Below, piece by piece: positions 11,430-24,400 of a stretch of DNA of 64,000 bases. How positions within the stretch are numbered: position 1 is the stretch's first letter; each line of letters begins with the position of its first letter. Position numbers and translations under genes: made by a program. The DNA comes from Apostichopus japonicus (taxonomy: Eukaryota; Echinodermata; Holothuroidea; Aspidochirotida; Stichopodidae): NCBI RefSeq assembly GCF_037975245.1, contig NC_092567.1:9740714-9804713 (forward strand). Reading direction: 5' to 3'. Below the pieces are notes generated by a model that did not search any database, had not been told where the DNA came from, and worked only from the letters and a program-made list of their open reading frames with translations.

Positions 11430-14094
11430 CCTATATGACCTACTGACCACCCACCCCTCTTGTAAACATTTCTGCAGACGCTCTTGCTTTGACCTCCTGG
11501 TAGGGGGCCCGGGCCCCAGGATCATCGTTACGCCACTGGTAGGGCAATGCACAATAAACAGATAAAAATTATTTATTTCAGTCTCATTTCAACTATTCGA
11601 ATTTGTAAAGCAAACAGCAGATATCACACCATATCAGTGAGCATGAAAAGGATGAACAGCCTGCAAACTGTGTGTTTGTGTAGTGTTCGGTTTCGGAAAT
11701 ATCTGTTATTTTTCCTTCAACCAAGTTTTATAATAGCCGTTATAAGAGGTTTTCATATTTGTACACCAATAAATTAACTGTGTCTGAATTTTTCGAAAAT
11801 TCCCTGACCAACATTCTTCATCATACTTTCCTCTACTCGTGCAATTTTGACTGGTCGGTTAGGGGTTGAAGGAGGTTTTTCTATTTCGGTTGTCCAATAG
11901 ATGAAATTTTGTGCAACATTATGGGTATGTTTTGAAGTGAATTTATTCACGAGAATTGTCAAATTTCAAATTCTGAACAAATAATGGGCTTAAAATCTTG
12001 AAAAAAAAACTATTGGGAAATTCTTGGTTCTCAGGCAAAAATGTATATCTGGTTGGTCCTTTTTAATCCCGAGAAGTGCCATTTCCGGTGATCTGGGGGT
12101 ATCAAAACCAGAAATTTTCTCGTATGACGCTGCGCGCCAACCGATGGTGGCACTCCGCTTAGTAATTCGCGCCCCCGGGTTAGAAAATCCTGGATACGCC
12201 CCTGAATACTAGTAACACTCATCTGGGCATGTCTTCGTATGCAAGCTTACTTCACATCACGAGAATATCCTCGCTGTTCGCGAGTCAGGAGAAGAATTAA
12301 AATAAATCGAGGCAGATAAAGCAAGATAAAGGTGCTCATTTATACATTGTGTACCTCTGTTTCATGCTGAGACCAAGTCATGAAATATTGCATATCATAA
12401 CAAACACCTCAATCGTGTCTCCGCTCTCAAATCCTCCCAACTTCTTGTATAATTTCAACATTCCTAGTGGACAAAACTCACATCTCATTTTAACCCCCCC
12501 CCCCTCCCCCTTCCACCTAAACGGTAGAGGATGGTAACACCGGATTGTTAGATAATACTGCTTTGAGATGTGACAGATTCGAGTTTTGTGAACATATTGT
12601 TTCACTAATCAGTTATTACTACAAATTAACAGCACACAGCGTTAGTTTACCACTATATAGGCATAGGAGATAAAGCTACAAACACAATCAGCTGCTTTAA
12701 GCTAAAATAGAAAATGCTCTGTTCAGGAGCGTCAATCCGAATTGAGAGTTAGGTAAAGGGGGGGGGGGCATAAATAAGGGTACATGAATAAAACTGAAGG
12801 AGTCGGCGAGCAAAGCCTTTTCGGGTGGGGTCCAGGGGCGAATCCCCGCCAGGGTCCAGGGGTCGGACTCTACAAATCTTCAGGTTTACTTCTGTTTGGT
12901 GCCTGAATTGATATGTCATTCATATAGTCACATTTGACAAGATTAGACTTGATTTAAAAAGACTTATCTATTTCACCTCCTGATGTAACTTATAGCATTA
13001 ATCATGATTATTCAGATTGAAACTTAAACCCAAAAGGAAGCATATAAACTTTGCACACAATAATATCTTGTTATCCAGACATCTACAACATGCACACATA
13101 TGGTATTATAAGTACATTTGAAAAGCACTATTTGGTATCTAGGTATATTCACTTCATCGGAAACAACAAATCATAAAAATAAAGATATACTTCAGGCCGT
13201 AGCCTGGGTAAAATTCTTTGCAGCAGTTAAGGAACATCAAGAAAATATTCATCGTCCAAATGTTACATAGCGATGCCTTGATCTGCGGATATACGGTACC
13301 AGCTGGCGCTTTTTCAAGAAATTTGAGTGGGTTGGTCATTTCCAAAAAGGGACCGTTATGACACTATCTGAGCGGAGCGCCACCATCGGTTGACGAATGG
13401 CGTAACAATACAAGCACTGGCATATGATGGTAGCCGTAGCAAAAACATGGTTAGGGGAAGCCATATGGGGAATTAGGTGTAAATTATATGTTAGGTTTGT
13501 GTCATGATTTCATGTCAGAAAAAGGATCTACTGCTGATAGGGGAGGGGGAATGAGCTGAGTGAGTGGACCGTGTAGGGGACGGTGCATTATCATTATTAG
13601 TAAAACATTGTGGCACTAATATAGGGGATAACAGTGAAACATACGTAACAAGTCTATTTATGAACCGTATAGTTTCACGTAAGACTGCTACACTGTTCAT
13701 GCAGGTTAAATCTTTGGAGCTCTCTACCTTTATTTTTATTATAATCCCCTTCTGCTCCCAGCCCGACCCCCCCCCCCCTCCGAAAACCACCAGAAACAGT
13801 AGTCGCATCAGAGATCGTGCATATACGTGATGAGCAGTTAAAGTAAACCTGATGTTATTTGACCGCCATTCCTACAATACGTGCCTAGAATCTCAGAGTT
13901 TGCACACTACAGACTAATTAAATCAGAAGAAATGATATGAACATTTATCGTAGGCCTACTTTCATTTAGAAAGTGTAAATCTCAAGGGGCAGCTACCCCT
14001 GCGCAGGCTACGGCCCTGCATACTAAACTACTGCATGTAAAGAACAATGCACTGACTCTGTTAGGAAAGAAAGAAAAAAATACTGTTTATAACC
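11430..14094. other. Intergenic DNA with family-A fragments
   Basis: No gene is seen. At 11500-11538 there is an element right end, ATCATCGTTACGCCACTG. At 12040-12204 lies a partial reverse family-A copy, and at 13360-13403 a solitary core motif. The rest is AT-rich with short C or G runs (12496, 12758, 13768). Confidence 0.5.
12040..12204 (-). mobile_element. Partial hAT-type family-A element
   Basis: Read on the minus strand it starts CAGGGGCGTATCCAGG at 12204, then carries the core motif (12125-12164) and the segment homologous to the family-A interior (CCCCCAGATCACCGG, GGCACTTCTCGGG). The other end is not recognisable. Confidence 0.6.
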
Positions 14095-14910
14095 ATCGCC
14101 CCCTCCATCTTCCTAACCACCTCCATCTCTCCAACCCCCACCATCTCCCTCAAACCCTCCATCCCCACCGCTCTCCCAAACCCCTTCCATCTCCTCAACC
14201 CCCTCTATCACCCCAACCCCTCCATATCTCTCCAACCCCTCCATCTCCCCAACCCCTCCATCTCCCTCAAACCCCTCCATCCCCACCTCATCCATCTCCC
14301 CAACCCCTTCCATCTCCCTCACACCCCTCCATCCCCCACCCTCTCCAACTCCCCAACCCCCTCGCTCAAATCCCTCCATCTCCCTCCATCCCCCACCCTC
14401 TCCAACTCCCCAACCCCCTCGCTCAAATCCCTCCATCTCCCTCCATCCCCCACCCTCTCCAACTCCCCAACCCCCTCCATCAAACCCCTCCAAATCCCTC
14501 AAACCCCTCCATCCACCACCCTCTCCAGCCCCTCCGTCCCCACCTCATCCATCTCCCCAACCCCTTCCAGCTCCCTCACACCCCTCCATCCCCCACCCTC
14601 TCCAACTCCCTAACCCCCTCCCTCAAACCCCTCCATCTCCCTCCATCCCCACCCTCTCCAACTCCCCAACCCCTCCATCTCCCCAACCCCTCCATCTCCA
14701 TCAAACCCCTCCATCTCCCTCAAACCCCTCAATCCTCACCCTCTCCAACTCCCCAACCCCCTCCCTCAAACCCCTCCATCTCCCTCCATCCCCACCCTCT
14801 CCAACTCTCCAACCCCCCATCTCCATCAAACCCCTCCATCTCCCTCAAACCACTCAATCCCACCCTCTCCATCCCCCACCCTCTCCATCTCCCCTCTCTC
14901 TCTCCACTTC
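14095..14910. repeat. Pyrimidine-rich minisatellite, CCCCTCCATCTCC type
   Basis: About 800 bases consist of variants of CCCCTCCATCTCC, CCCTCAAA and CACCCTCTCCAACTCCCCAA, nearly without G on the plus strand. Longer blocks recur, for example CTCCATCCCCCACCCTCTCC followed by AACTCC in several copies. The complementary strand is GGGG/GGAGG-rich and could form quadruplexes. Frames through it are artefacts of the repeat. Confidence 0.9.
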
Positions 14911-16335
14911 TCTAACAATTTATTATATTATACGTAAAGTATAATTATACAAGTATAAATGAACAACGGAAAACTTTCTAGGAATAATCAACAAGACAAG
15001 AGGAATTAAGTTCAACAGTAAACACAATAATCAGCATCTCATGAATAATCATCAACCATATTCATAAACATGAGAGGGTTTTATTACATCCTTAGCCTTA
15101 ACTAACCATCATTGGAATTCATTACATTCTAATTAATTAGGTGTAACATTACCTTTCAAGCTAATGTTCGGTCCACATAGAGGCGAACATGAATTATGAT
15201 TGGTTGGGCCTACATCATGGACAGAAGCGAAGTATACAGTCTCTGGCCTTATACACCATATAAAGTATGTTAATATATTTATCACTCAGCAGCTTGAGGA
15301 AGTATTGTTTATAGCACGACCACAGTTCTTACTATTTATTACGAAGACCAACATTGCACTACAGCAGTATTGATAGAATAATAAATATAACCATATATAG
15401 TAATCAAGAAATATGAATGTAAAATGTGATCAGAATAGAACATAGAACAGAATAAAGAGATGTATAGAATATGATAATAATATATATCTAGGGTTAACAG
15501 AAATCAAGAGCTAAGATTCAATGCACAAGGCATCTCCTAAGTTTGTAAAAATATGCCGGTCTGGTGTATGGCAAGCATCAGAGAGCTTCAGTTACCATAA
15601 TATTCAAGGCACGTTTTACGAGAGTAATATTGTGGATTGGACAGCAACTGAACAGGTTCTGCTACCTCTCTCTCTCGACACTGAAAACAGGACATAAAGT
15701 AATGTAAAAACATGGCACAACAATATTGTTGACTGACCACAGCTTACTGTAAGTTTGTGGACAGCAATAGAATCCTTAGATAGACTTACGGCAACATCTC
15801 TTTATTTATGTATTAAACATGGTAGCAAATTTACAGATATGGGTATCAGGTGACTGTCAAATTGCTGGCTACCCTACACAATGGTTCTCACATATGAACT
15901 CACTATATGTATAACACAGTTCTATGTAACTGATTGATCTCAACAAGAGTATTTCATTTTAGAAATATGGATTTCAGCATTCATCAGTTTAGTCCTCAGT
16001 ACCCAACAAACTGTCTATGTACCTGCATGGTAACTCAATATGCTGATAATAAGTTTGGGTTGATATGTTACAGCATGCCATATAATCTTGGGAGTAACCC
16101 ACAGGTGGCAATGCACATATAACTTCAAAGACTTGATACTTCATAGTTTCTCAATTTCAAACACATCCCTGATCAGATCAAGGTACACACGACAAAAACT
16201 TATAGACCGGGAGCCCAGAGGGTTTGGTTAGCTGGGAAGGTAACCAATTGCCTTGTACATCATAACGTTCACAGTGCATTCCTGTATATGAAACCAGACG
16301 ACTGGCAAACCGGGTGTGGTGGGTGTGGCTGGGAG
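14911..16335. other. AT-rich non-coding stretch
   Basis: No coding frame, RNA gene or element terminus is recognised here. Confidence 0.4.
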
Positions 16336-17095
16336 AGCAATTTTAAAGTCACCTCAAAGCTAACCTAGATCAGCTTTCATGGTAACCACAACAAAGTAAG
16401 TACAATGTGTCAGGTATGGCCCCAAGAGCAACAAATGGCCATGGCAAGTAATTATTGGTGGAGGGGTACCCCTGCCAGTCATCAATAATTGACCCCTCAC
16501 GGCTGACCTAGGTCAGTTCATGAGGTAACCACTTGAAACCTACTGGAAAATGATGGTTAGGACTTCAGATACAAGGGATGGGCATTGCCAGTAATTTTTA
16601 TTGGTGGGGTACCCCTGCCAGTAGACCCCCAAAATGCCCCTCCCCTCATTGACCTAGGTCAGTTCATGAAGTAACCAGTTGAAAACTACTGGAAAATGAT
16701 TGGCAGGACTCTATATGTAAGGGCTGGGCATTTCCAGTAATTTATATCAGTGGGGTACCCCTGCCATTAGACCCCCAAAATGCCCATCCCCTCATTGACC
16801 TAGGTCAGCTCATGAGGTAACCAATTGAAAACTACTGGAAAAATTATTGGCAGGACTCTATATGTAAGGGCTGGGCATTTCCAGTATTTTATATCAGTGG
16901 GGTACCCCTGCCATTAGACCCCCAAAATGCCCATCCCCTCATTGACCTAGGTCAGCTCATGAGGTAACCAATTGAAAAATACTTGAAAAATGATTGGCAG
17001 GACTCTATATCTAAGGGCTGTGCATTTCCAGTAATTTATATCAGTGGTGTACCCCTGCCGGTAGACCCCCAAAATGCCCCTCCCCTCTGGGCTCC
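16336..17095. repeat. ~147-bp tandem repeat, about five units
   Basis: Two landmarks recur with near-constant spacing. TGACCTAGGTCA (a perfect 12-bp palindrome) starts near 16503, 16650, 16796 and 16943, with a degenerate copy near 16358. GGGGTACCCC starts near 16463, 16606, 16752 and 16899, with a variant near 17046. Units 2-5 are very similar (shared CAGGACTCTATATGTAAGGG, AGACCCCCAAAATGCCC, GAGGTAACCA). The first unit is more diverged. Confidence 0.9.
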
Positions 17096-20000
17096 AGCTC
17101 TATTAGCTTGCCTGGCATGTGGGCAATCTTTATTTTCTACAGAAGTTGAAGTTTTCTGATGAACTGTTAATTTAGGTAACTATCAGTAGCTGTCTCCACT
17201 TTAGAGAAATCTTCAATCCACCACTGCATACTACAATATAGTAGTTGTGTTTAGTCAAGTTTGTTAGCTCTACACAATTAAACAAGTGGAATCTTAAAAA
17301 TGTCATTTGATGTTATTTATAGAGCTAATTAGGCAAGCTGTCTTCACCTACATATAGCCTGTAGATTTCATCAAAGGAACCCAACACAGCCCATTACCAT
17401 TTCACAAACTGACTGTTGAGAAATTATCATGTGAAGACTCACATCCACAAAGGTAGCTATGTCAGGAGTGATGTGTTCCAGCTTGACTTTTTCTTTCACT
17501 TTCTTGGAGGAAATGTACAGAAGAAATGTTGAGAACGGTATCACCTGGAGGTTAAAGATAACATAAAAAATAACTCAACTTTCCATTCACTAGATTTATC
17601 AGGTGAAAATTCATCAGGTCTGTGATCATTTTTGTAACATACATCAACGTCTTCCCTTGTGTCTTATTAATAAGTATATATGAGTAGTATAGGGTGTATC
17701 TCAGGGCAGCAAATATATTGTTTTTAGGAATATGTTTTGCATCTGATGTAAGCAATTACAACACTTGTAGTGGTGACTAATCAACTCCATGTTACCTTCC
17801 AAGAATTGTGTAGCCCACACCCCCGATAAATGACATCTTTTGACAATTGCTGGAAATTTTCTACCAGATTTGTGAGCTATCTTCCATAGTATTGCAACAG
17901 AAAATAAATGTAGAAAACACATGTGCTGGAGTTTCCTGGAATTATCTCTTAAATGGCCAGTATTATAACTGAAGTGCAAATAATGTACATCTTAAACAGA
18001 ACACATTAAGAGAATCCTTCAACACTACTTACCAATGGCTAAGAATGGAATTCTGAATTACTTTGGTTTTTACTCTGAGGACATGCATATGGTCCAGAAG
18101 GTTCATGCATGTTTTGTATTACTGACTGACAACAGCATATCCACACATTACAGTAAACCCACTAAAGACTTCCATTTGTAATCCCTTAGTATATATAGCT
18201 CATTGACAAATTACATAAAACCTAGATTATCTTCAGATTTAAATTTTACATCAATTTTATTGGGTTTTAGATGTGCTGAGAGGGGAAGGGTAGGAAAGAT
18301 TAGGATGGAAACAGAGATTTTTATGGTTCCTGTTAGTCATTCTACATGGTTCTAACTTAGTGTGGGCGTGGTTTTAACTTAGTGTGGGTATGGGTCTCAT
18401 TTTGTGTGCAGTGACTCTATTTAATTGTTAGGGGACATGCACTTATAAATTAAATTGATTGTTTATGAGCCTGTCATACATGTTACTGCCTATTATTTGC
18501 GGAAATTAGGCTGACAATACAGAGGAGTCTGGCTGCGCTGTTAAGACTGATTACTTCCCTTACCTGCCACCCAACACTATGACAAACTGATAAATTAGAA
18601 GGGATCAAGTCATCTGAATATTTTGTTCCTTAATTTATGATGGCTACACAAAACAAAAAATGGACCCAGTATACTAAACACATACACCTCTTTGTGTACT
18701 TTTACACAATGGTAAGCAATACAATGTATGACATGTATTGCCTAATATATAATGTATGTATGTTAGACTGAAGCCATTATCTTCTTCCCTAGGCCCTAAG
18801 GGAGTTTTTTTATCAAGCAAGATTCAAAACAATTACTGTTCCACCAGGATTACAGTAGGCAGTAACAAAGTCACTTTCTACCCAGAATCAAATCTAATTA
18901 TAAATATTACCCCGCATACCAGTCCTGCTATACACTAATTACACACTTACTGTAAACCATTCTGTGCAAGAACCTCATCATGTAACCCCCAAAGATCATC
19001 TCAAGACTGATTAATCAACCTTTTCCTAATAAGAAGATAAAAACAAAGAAAATAAGAATCAGTTGTCACTAATTCTATATTGACAATATCTGAACTAGAT
19101 ATGTTTTAATGCAAACAATGAAAACCTTTGTTATTGAGTTTGCCTTTTAGTATTTACTCAACAGTTATTCCATTGCTCACAGATATATAAGCTAGTGCTA
19201 AAATGACTCTGTGTCCCTTAAACAACTCAATAGACTTTGCAAATTTATTCATTTCATTGAAAGGCCCTTTTTGTTATTTCAAGTTGAACAGTTTTTTGAA
19301 AGTTTACCCATCAACAAAACAAGTAGTTAAATTTGGTAACATGTTTGTAATCCTTTGGATTAGGCTAATTGATCAGCAAACTTTATAGTTTGATACTTTT
19401 AACATGATTGGTTTCTTTGTTTGTGTTTGAACACCGAATCTCTTATTTGTTTTACTTTGAGGTCAAGCAAAGTTAGGCCTTATTACTGGTCTGGAATGCT
19501 TTTGTCAAACAATCAGTAAACCAGTGTCAAGCAGACATAACTGTTGTTATATTTGCTTTCACAACTGTCCCAGTAACTTAATTTCCACCTTTGTCAATCA
19601 ACCTGATGCCCCCCTCCCTCACCTTCCCCAAACACAATAAAGAATTACTGAATTATAGAATAACTTTAAGAACATAAATATCATACAAAATGCATGAAGG
19701 ATTTTAGATGACATAACATGCTGAATCATTCAACCTGGTGATGGTGAAAATAGAAAACATTCATTAGTATTAGGTTTGAAAGAATAGAGATGTACTTTGG
19801 CTATAAAATAGAAAACGTATTAGAATTTCCTCCTCTTTGAAACTTACAATTACGGTACAATTTGTAGAAATGATGCTACAATCAAATAAACACTGAGCAA
19901 AAGAGGTCTCGCAGAATCCCTCAGTCTAAGACACAACATTTAAGTATTCTAACTTAGATTGTTCATACGTTATGTCTTGTTTGCAGTGACTGGAATTGAT

Positions 20001-20639
20001 GGCGTGGGGAGGGGTGGGGGGGGGGCTGGATGAGGGACTTTCTAGTGAGGACTTTTTTCTTGAGGGATCATCTGATAAATTATGGAGTAAAAATATCCAC
20101 TTAAGCACTTGCATTCAAATAGAGGAGGAGGGTGGGTTGATGGGGTAAGAACCAAGTGGTGGACCATGCAATCATTACCCTGCTCATATAAACTGTACAT
20201 ACTTCTTTCAAGAGCTGTAAACCACACATGGCAAATCCCTAAAAGGCTGATCTCAGGACTGAATAATGAAGTTTACCTGATGTAGAGAAAAACAAAACGC
20301 ATTTGGTTTATATCAATTATAATGTTATCATTCATTTAAATTGTCATCACTAAGTCTGCAAGTAGCAGAATTCTATCATGTAACATTGTCACATATAATT
20401 AACACAGCTTTTATTAACATGGTATGCTACTGAAATTGCAAAATAAATTACAAAGTAAAATTCATAATAGATATGGGATGTCTTCTCATATGATATACTG
20501 TATTGAAATAATTTTTATACTTAGTTATATATAAGATAACATTGTAAAGAGTATATCAAAGTCTGCCGATAGGTAAATATGTACTTTAACTCAATTAATT
20601 ATAGTACATTGTCATCATTTCAGAAATCCAACATATTCA
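17096..20639. other. AT-rich non-coding stretch upstream of the BEL element
   Basis: No gene is established. One minus-strand exon candidate (17443-17544) is listed separately. Two similar segments near 18951-19015 and 20179-20257 look like copies of an old dispersed repeat. A G run lies at 20013-20024. Confidence 0.4.
17443..17544 (-). CDS. Possible internal exon, 34 codons, unknown protein
   Basis: On the minus strand a 102-nt open stretch follows a TTTAACCTCCAG acceptor and ends at a GTGAGT donor. Its translation begins VIPFSTFLLYISSKKVKEKV and ends HITPDIATFVD: a hydrophobic start followed by a Lys-rich part, which could be the end of a membrane helix. I do not recognise the protein and found no neighbouring exon that chains with it in phase. 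It may be a chance open stretch. Confidence 0.25.
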
Positions 20640-20644
20640 TCAAC
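20640..20644. repeat. Target-site duplication TCAAC, left copy
   Basis: The five bases immediately outside the 5' LTR are identical to 27758-27762 outside the 3' LTR. Confidence 0.9.
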
Positions 20645-21250
20645 TGTCGAGAACAAACTTAAAGACTATATCTATAACCATGAACAATCTACATATCTCA
20701 ACTATCTATTTCTATAACCATGAACAATCTATATATCACAACTTTCTATTTCTATAATATACCTCTTTAACTATACTTTGTAAATATTATTGCTATGGAG
20801 ATGGAATTCTTGGGCGTGAGCCAGTGAAAGTCCGAAAGTTGGTGCTTATGTAGGTCAGGCAGGATGAAGGAGAGATAAGGGGAGATGGGGGTCAAGAGGG
20901 GTTAGAGATGTGTGTGTGTGTGTTTCTACAGTGTATGCTATATGTACAGACTACTTATGATATTGTGTGAGAGGAAGGGAGTTCACTGTTCACTTTGACT
21001 TTGACTTGGAATATTGGCCTTGTGTTGTTGTGCTGGCTGTTGGGAAAATGAAGGGTGTGGCTGAGTGAAGTGACTGCAAACTGATGAAGACCTGAGAGAT
21101 TGAGTGAAGGAGTTTGGGACTGGAGTAGTGAAGGAATAAAAGTCACAGAACATTATAAATATTCTCTATTCTTATCTTTGGAATTCACGCTTCCGCATGA
21201 AACTTTGCAGCTTTGTCGGGACTAAACTAACATCGATCCTCTACTCGACA
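20645..21250 (+). repeat. 5' LTR of the BEL/Pao element
   Basis: 606 bp. It holds a TG dinucleotide run near 20912-20925, a polyadenylation-type AATAAA near 21135 and a TATA-like TATAAATA near 21154, consistent with a promoter in the right part of the LTR. An early segment holds two copies of TATTTCTATAACCATGAAC-like sequence in tandem. Confidence 0.95.
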
Positions 21251-21421
21251 AATTGGTAGCAGAGCGAGGTTTGTAAAAGTCTGATCAAGAACAGTTTCCG
21301 AAGGTAAGAAGAGAAGAGAGAGAGAGAGAGAGAATAAAGAGAGATAGGCTATACTATAGAAATCCATGCTAGGAATTCTTAGCCCAATATAGGCCTATCA
21401 AATAAGAAAAAGCAATTGCCT
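21251..21421 (+). promoter_or_regulatory. Primer-binding site and untranslated leader of the BEL element
   Basis: TGGTAGCAGAG, two to three bases after the 5' LTR, is complementary to the CTCTGCTACCA 3' end of animal initiator methionine tRNA, the likely minus-strand primer. The leader contains a GA microsatellite (about 21311-21334) and a GAAGGTAAGA near 21298 that could act as a splice donor. Confidence 0.75.
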
Positions 21422-24400
21422 ATGAAAATGCAGCCATGTAATAAATGTGAGAGAGAGACAGAAGACGGCATTGATTGTGATCACTGTAAGAAATGGTGGT
21501 GCTGTGTCTGCATAAATGACCCAATAAGTGACATCATTACAGAAAAGCTATATCATGCTTTAAATGATTTGGAGCAGTTTTCTTGGGTGTGTGAAGATTG
21601 TGGTGGTGGCAATTTACTGGCCCAGCTGGTCCAAAATGGCACATTCACAGTGATTCAACTTAGCCAGTATGGATGCAATCTTAAAGTCCTAAACGAAATA
21701 AATGGTGCCACTGCTCAGCCTGATGCATCAAGGCTAAGAAGCCAGTCCAAATATCAAAATACCATGTCTACACCGGAGGTCCCAGAGGACAGAGTCCCGA
21801 AGGCAACCCCTTCTGAAAGTTCCATGAAATCCCAAGGGGATATGACAGGTCATTTACTACAGATTTTGCTACAGTCACAACAACAGATGCAACAATTATT
21901 TGAAAGTCAACAACGCTCCCAGGAGCACATGCAACAAATTATACAGATGCAGCAACAGGCCAATCAACAAAATCAGTCACAAACAATGCAGCTCCTTCAA
22001 GAAATTAAAGATCAAAGAACTTTAGACCAAGAAAGGTTGTTTGACACTCTCCAAAATCAAACGTCCAGCTCACCACAGGGAGCCATAGGTGGACAGTCAG
22101 TTCGGTCACCAATAATGACCAAGCTCCCTAAAATCCAGTTGCCAACATTTGCGGGCGAAATTCTCAAATGGCCTAATTTTTGGGAGTCTTTTGAGATAAA
22201 TGTAGACAGCCAACCACAGTTGAGTAACAAACAAAAGCTAGATTATCTCCTTCAACTCTTGACTGGTCCTGCCTACGATAAAATCAAAGGACTGGGCCTA
22301 GAAGGAAACAAGTATGTAGATGCAGTTGCCATATTAAAGGAGCAGTATGGTGAAAAAATGCACCAAAAAAGGGCCCTCTGGAACAGCCTCCATTCCATGA
22401 AACAAGTGAGAGAGAATATGGGAAATCTAGAAAAGTTTGTTGATGAGACCAATGCTCTCACAGTGGCCTTAAAGAGGCAGGGTGTACCAGATGAAGCTCT
22501 CAATGCTTATGTACCAGAATTGACAGACAAACTGCCAAGGTCCTTGACCATTGAAATGAATAAGATGAGATTCCTCCAAAACAAACACAAAAAAGAACAG
22601 TCCATGCAAGAATTTTTGGACTTCCTAAAGAATTTCCATTTGCTAGCCATAACAACTGGAAATACCAGTAAAAAAAGAGAATCAAAAGAGGAATCTAGTG
22701 ATCCAATCCAACAACCAACAAACAAACTGCCTACTGCAAATTTTGCTCAAGATGCTTCCCAAGTGTACAGACGACCATGTTTGTTTTGTGGTAAAGGCAA
22801 CCACTGGAGTGATGAATGTCGGAAAGTGACCGACATAAGAAAACGACGTGAGATGGTCCAAAAAGAAAATCGTTGTTTCAAATGCTTAAATAAAGGCCAT
22901 CTATTCAAAGATTGCAAAAGAAAGAAGCCATGTTTTCACTGTAAAGATGTGAATCATAATTCAGCATTATGCTTCAAGAAAGAAGTTGAGCAGCCAACGC
23001 ATCTTAATGTCCAAATTGAAGAAGAAAAGAAACAAAATGAAATCGAAAAGGTGCAGATTGATGGCTACTTAACAGCTAGTCGACAAGAACATGGGATTAT
23101 CATGGCAGCTTTCAAATATCCAATCACCAATCCAGTGACCAAAGAGAGAAAACATATGCATGTTTTTCTAGATACAGGGGCAAAAGTAACCTGTATTAGT
23201 GCAGAGGCAGCTGAAAGATTGAATTTGAGATCACAGAAGAAGGTAACATTGGAAACCTCAAGATTTAACACAGATCAGGCTGAAACAGTGGTGGCAGGAA
23301 TGGTGGAATTAGAATTAAATGGGCCTAGAGGTTTTAAGCTTGATATCGAGGCCTACAGTATCCCTAAAATGGCTCCACCAATGGGATTAGAGGCAATTCA
23401 TTTCGATAAAGCTACCTGGAAGAAAATTCAGGCTTTGAATCCTCTCAACATACCACCTAACTCGAGCAAATCAATGCCAATTGACATCATTATCGGGATC
23501 GATTACTGGTATGATCTTATGGGTGCTGGTTTGCCTATAACAGCTATTCAAGATAGCCTAGTAGTCCACCACTCACCACTGGGAAATATCCTTTGTGGAA
23601 AGGCTAAAAAGATGACAGATCCAAAATCTGATAAAAGAGAAGTTGATCCATTTATCAACAAGCAACCATTGAAAGTAAATCAAATGTTATGCCTGAGTAA
23701 GAAGGAAGACCCCATACAGCAATTATGGGATCTAGAAACTATTGGAATCCAATCCGATGATCTCAGTCAGGCACCAAAAGATGAGGAAATCCTACAACGA
23801 TTCAAAGATACCGTCCAGTATGAAAATGGCCGATATACCGTGGGTTTCCCTTGGAAGGATGATAAGATCGTTTTGTCAAGCAATTTCAGTACTGCCAAAG
23901 GGCGACTTTCATCCACACTAAAGAGTCTTTGTCCATCTGGGGAACCAACTCCTAGGTTCCAGAAATACAATCAAATCATTGAAGATCAGCTGCAGGCTGG
24001 TATAGTTGAAGCAGTGACATCCAAACAACCAGACGGTCCTAGAGTACATTACATTCCCCATTTAGCAGTAAATAGGGAAGACAAGGCAACTACCAAACTA
24101 AGAGTGGTGTACGATGCCAGTGCAAAAACAAAAAATGAAAAAAAGTGTCTAAACGACATAATGCATGCTGGTCCATGTTTGCTCAAAGACCTTGCAGGTC
24201 TGTTGATACGTTTCCGACTACCAAAGATTGCAATGGTGTCAGATATTGAGAAAGCTTTCCTTCAGGTGGGACTAAGATTGGAAGATAGAGATGCGACACG
24301 ATTTCTGTGGCTGAAAGACCATACAATGCCTATCATCGATGGCAATATACAAGTGTACCGTTTCTCCAGAATTCCTTTTGGAATAGTCGCTTCACCCTAC

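Noticed and set aside
14113-14502. 129-codon minus-strand frame of Gly, Glu, Met and Trp repeats
   Set aside because: It is a translation of the pyrimidine minisatellite, kept open by the repeat composition.
18951-20257. Two minus-strand exon-like segments (18951-19015 and 20179-20257) with acceptors and donors
   Set aside because: They resemble each other (TCAGTC-TGAGAT and TGGTTTACAG in common), so they look like copies of an old repeat. Their phases do not join with each other or with the candidate at 17443.
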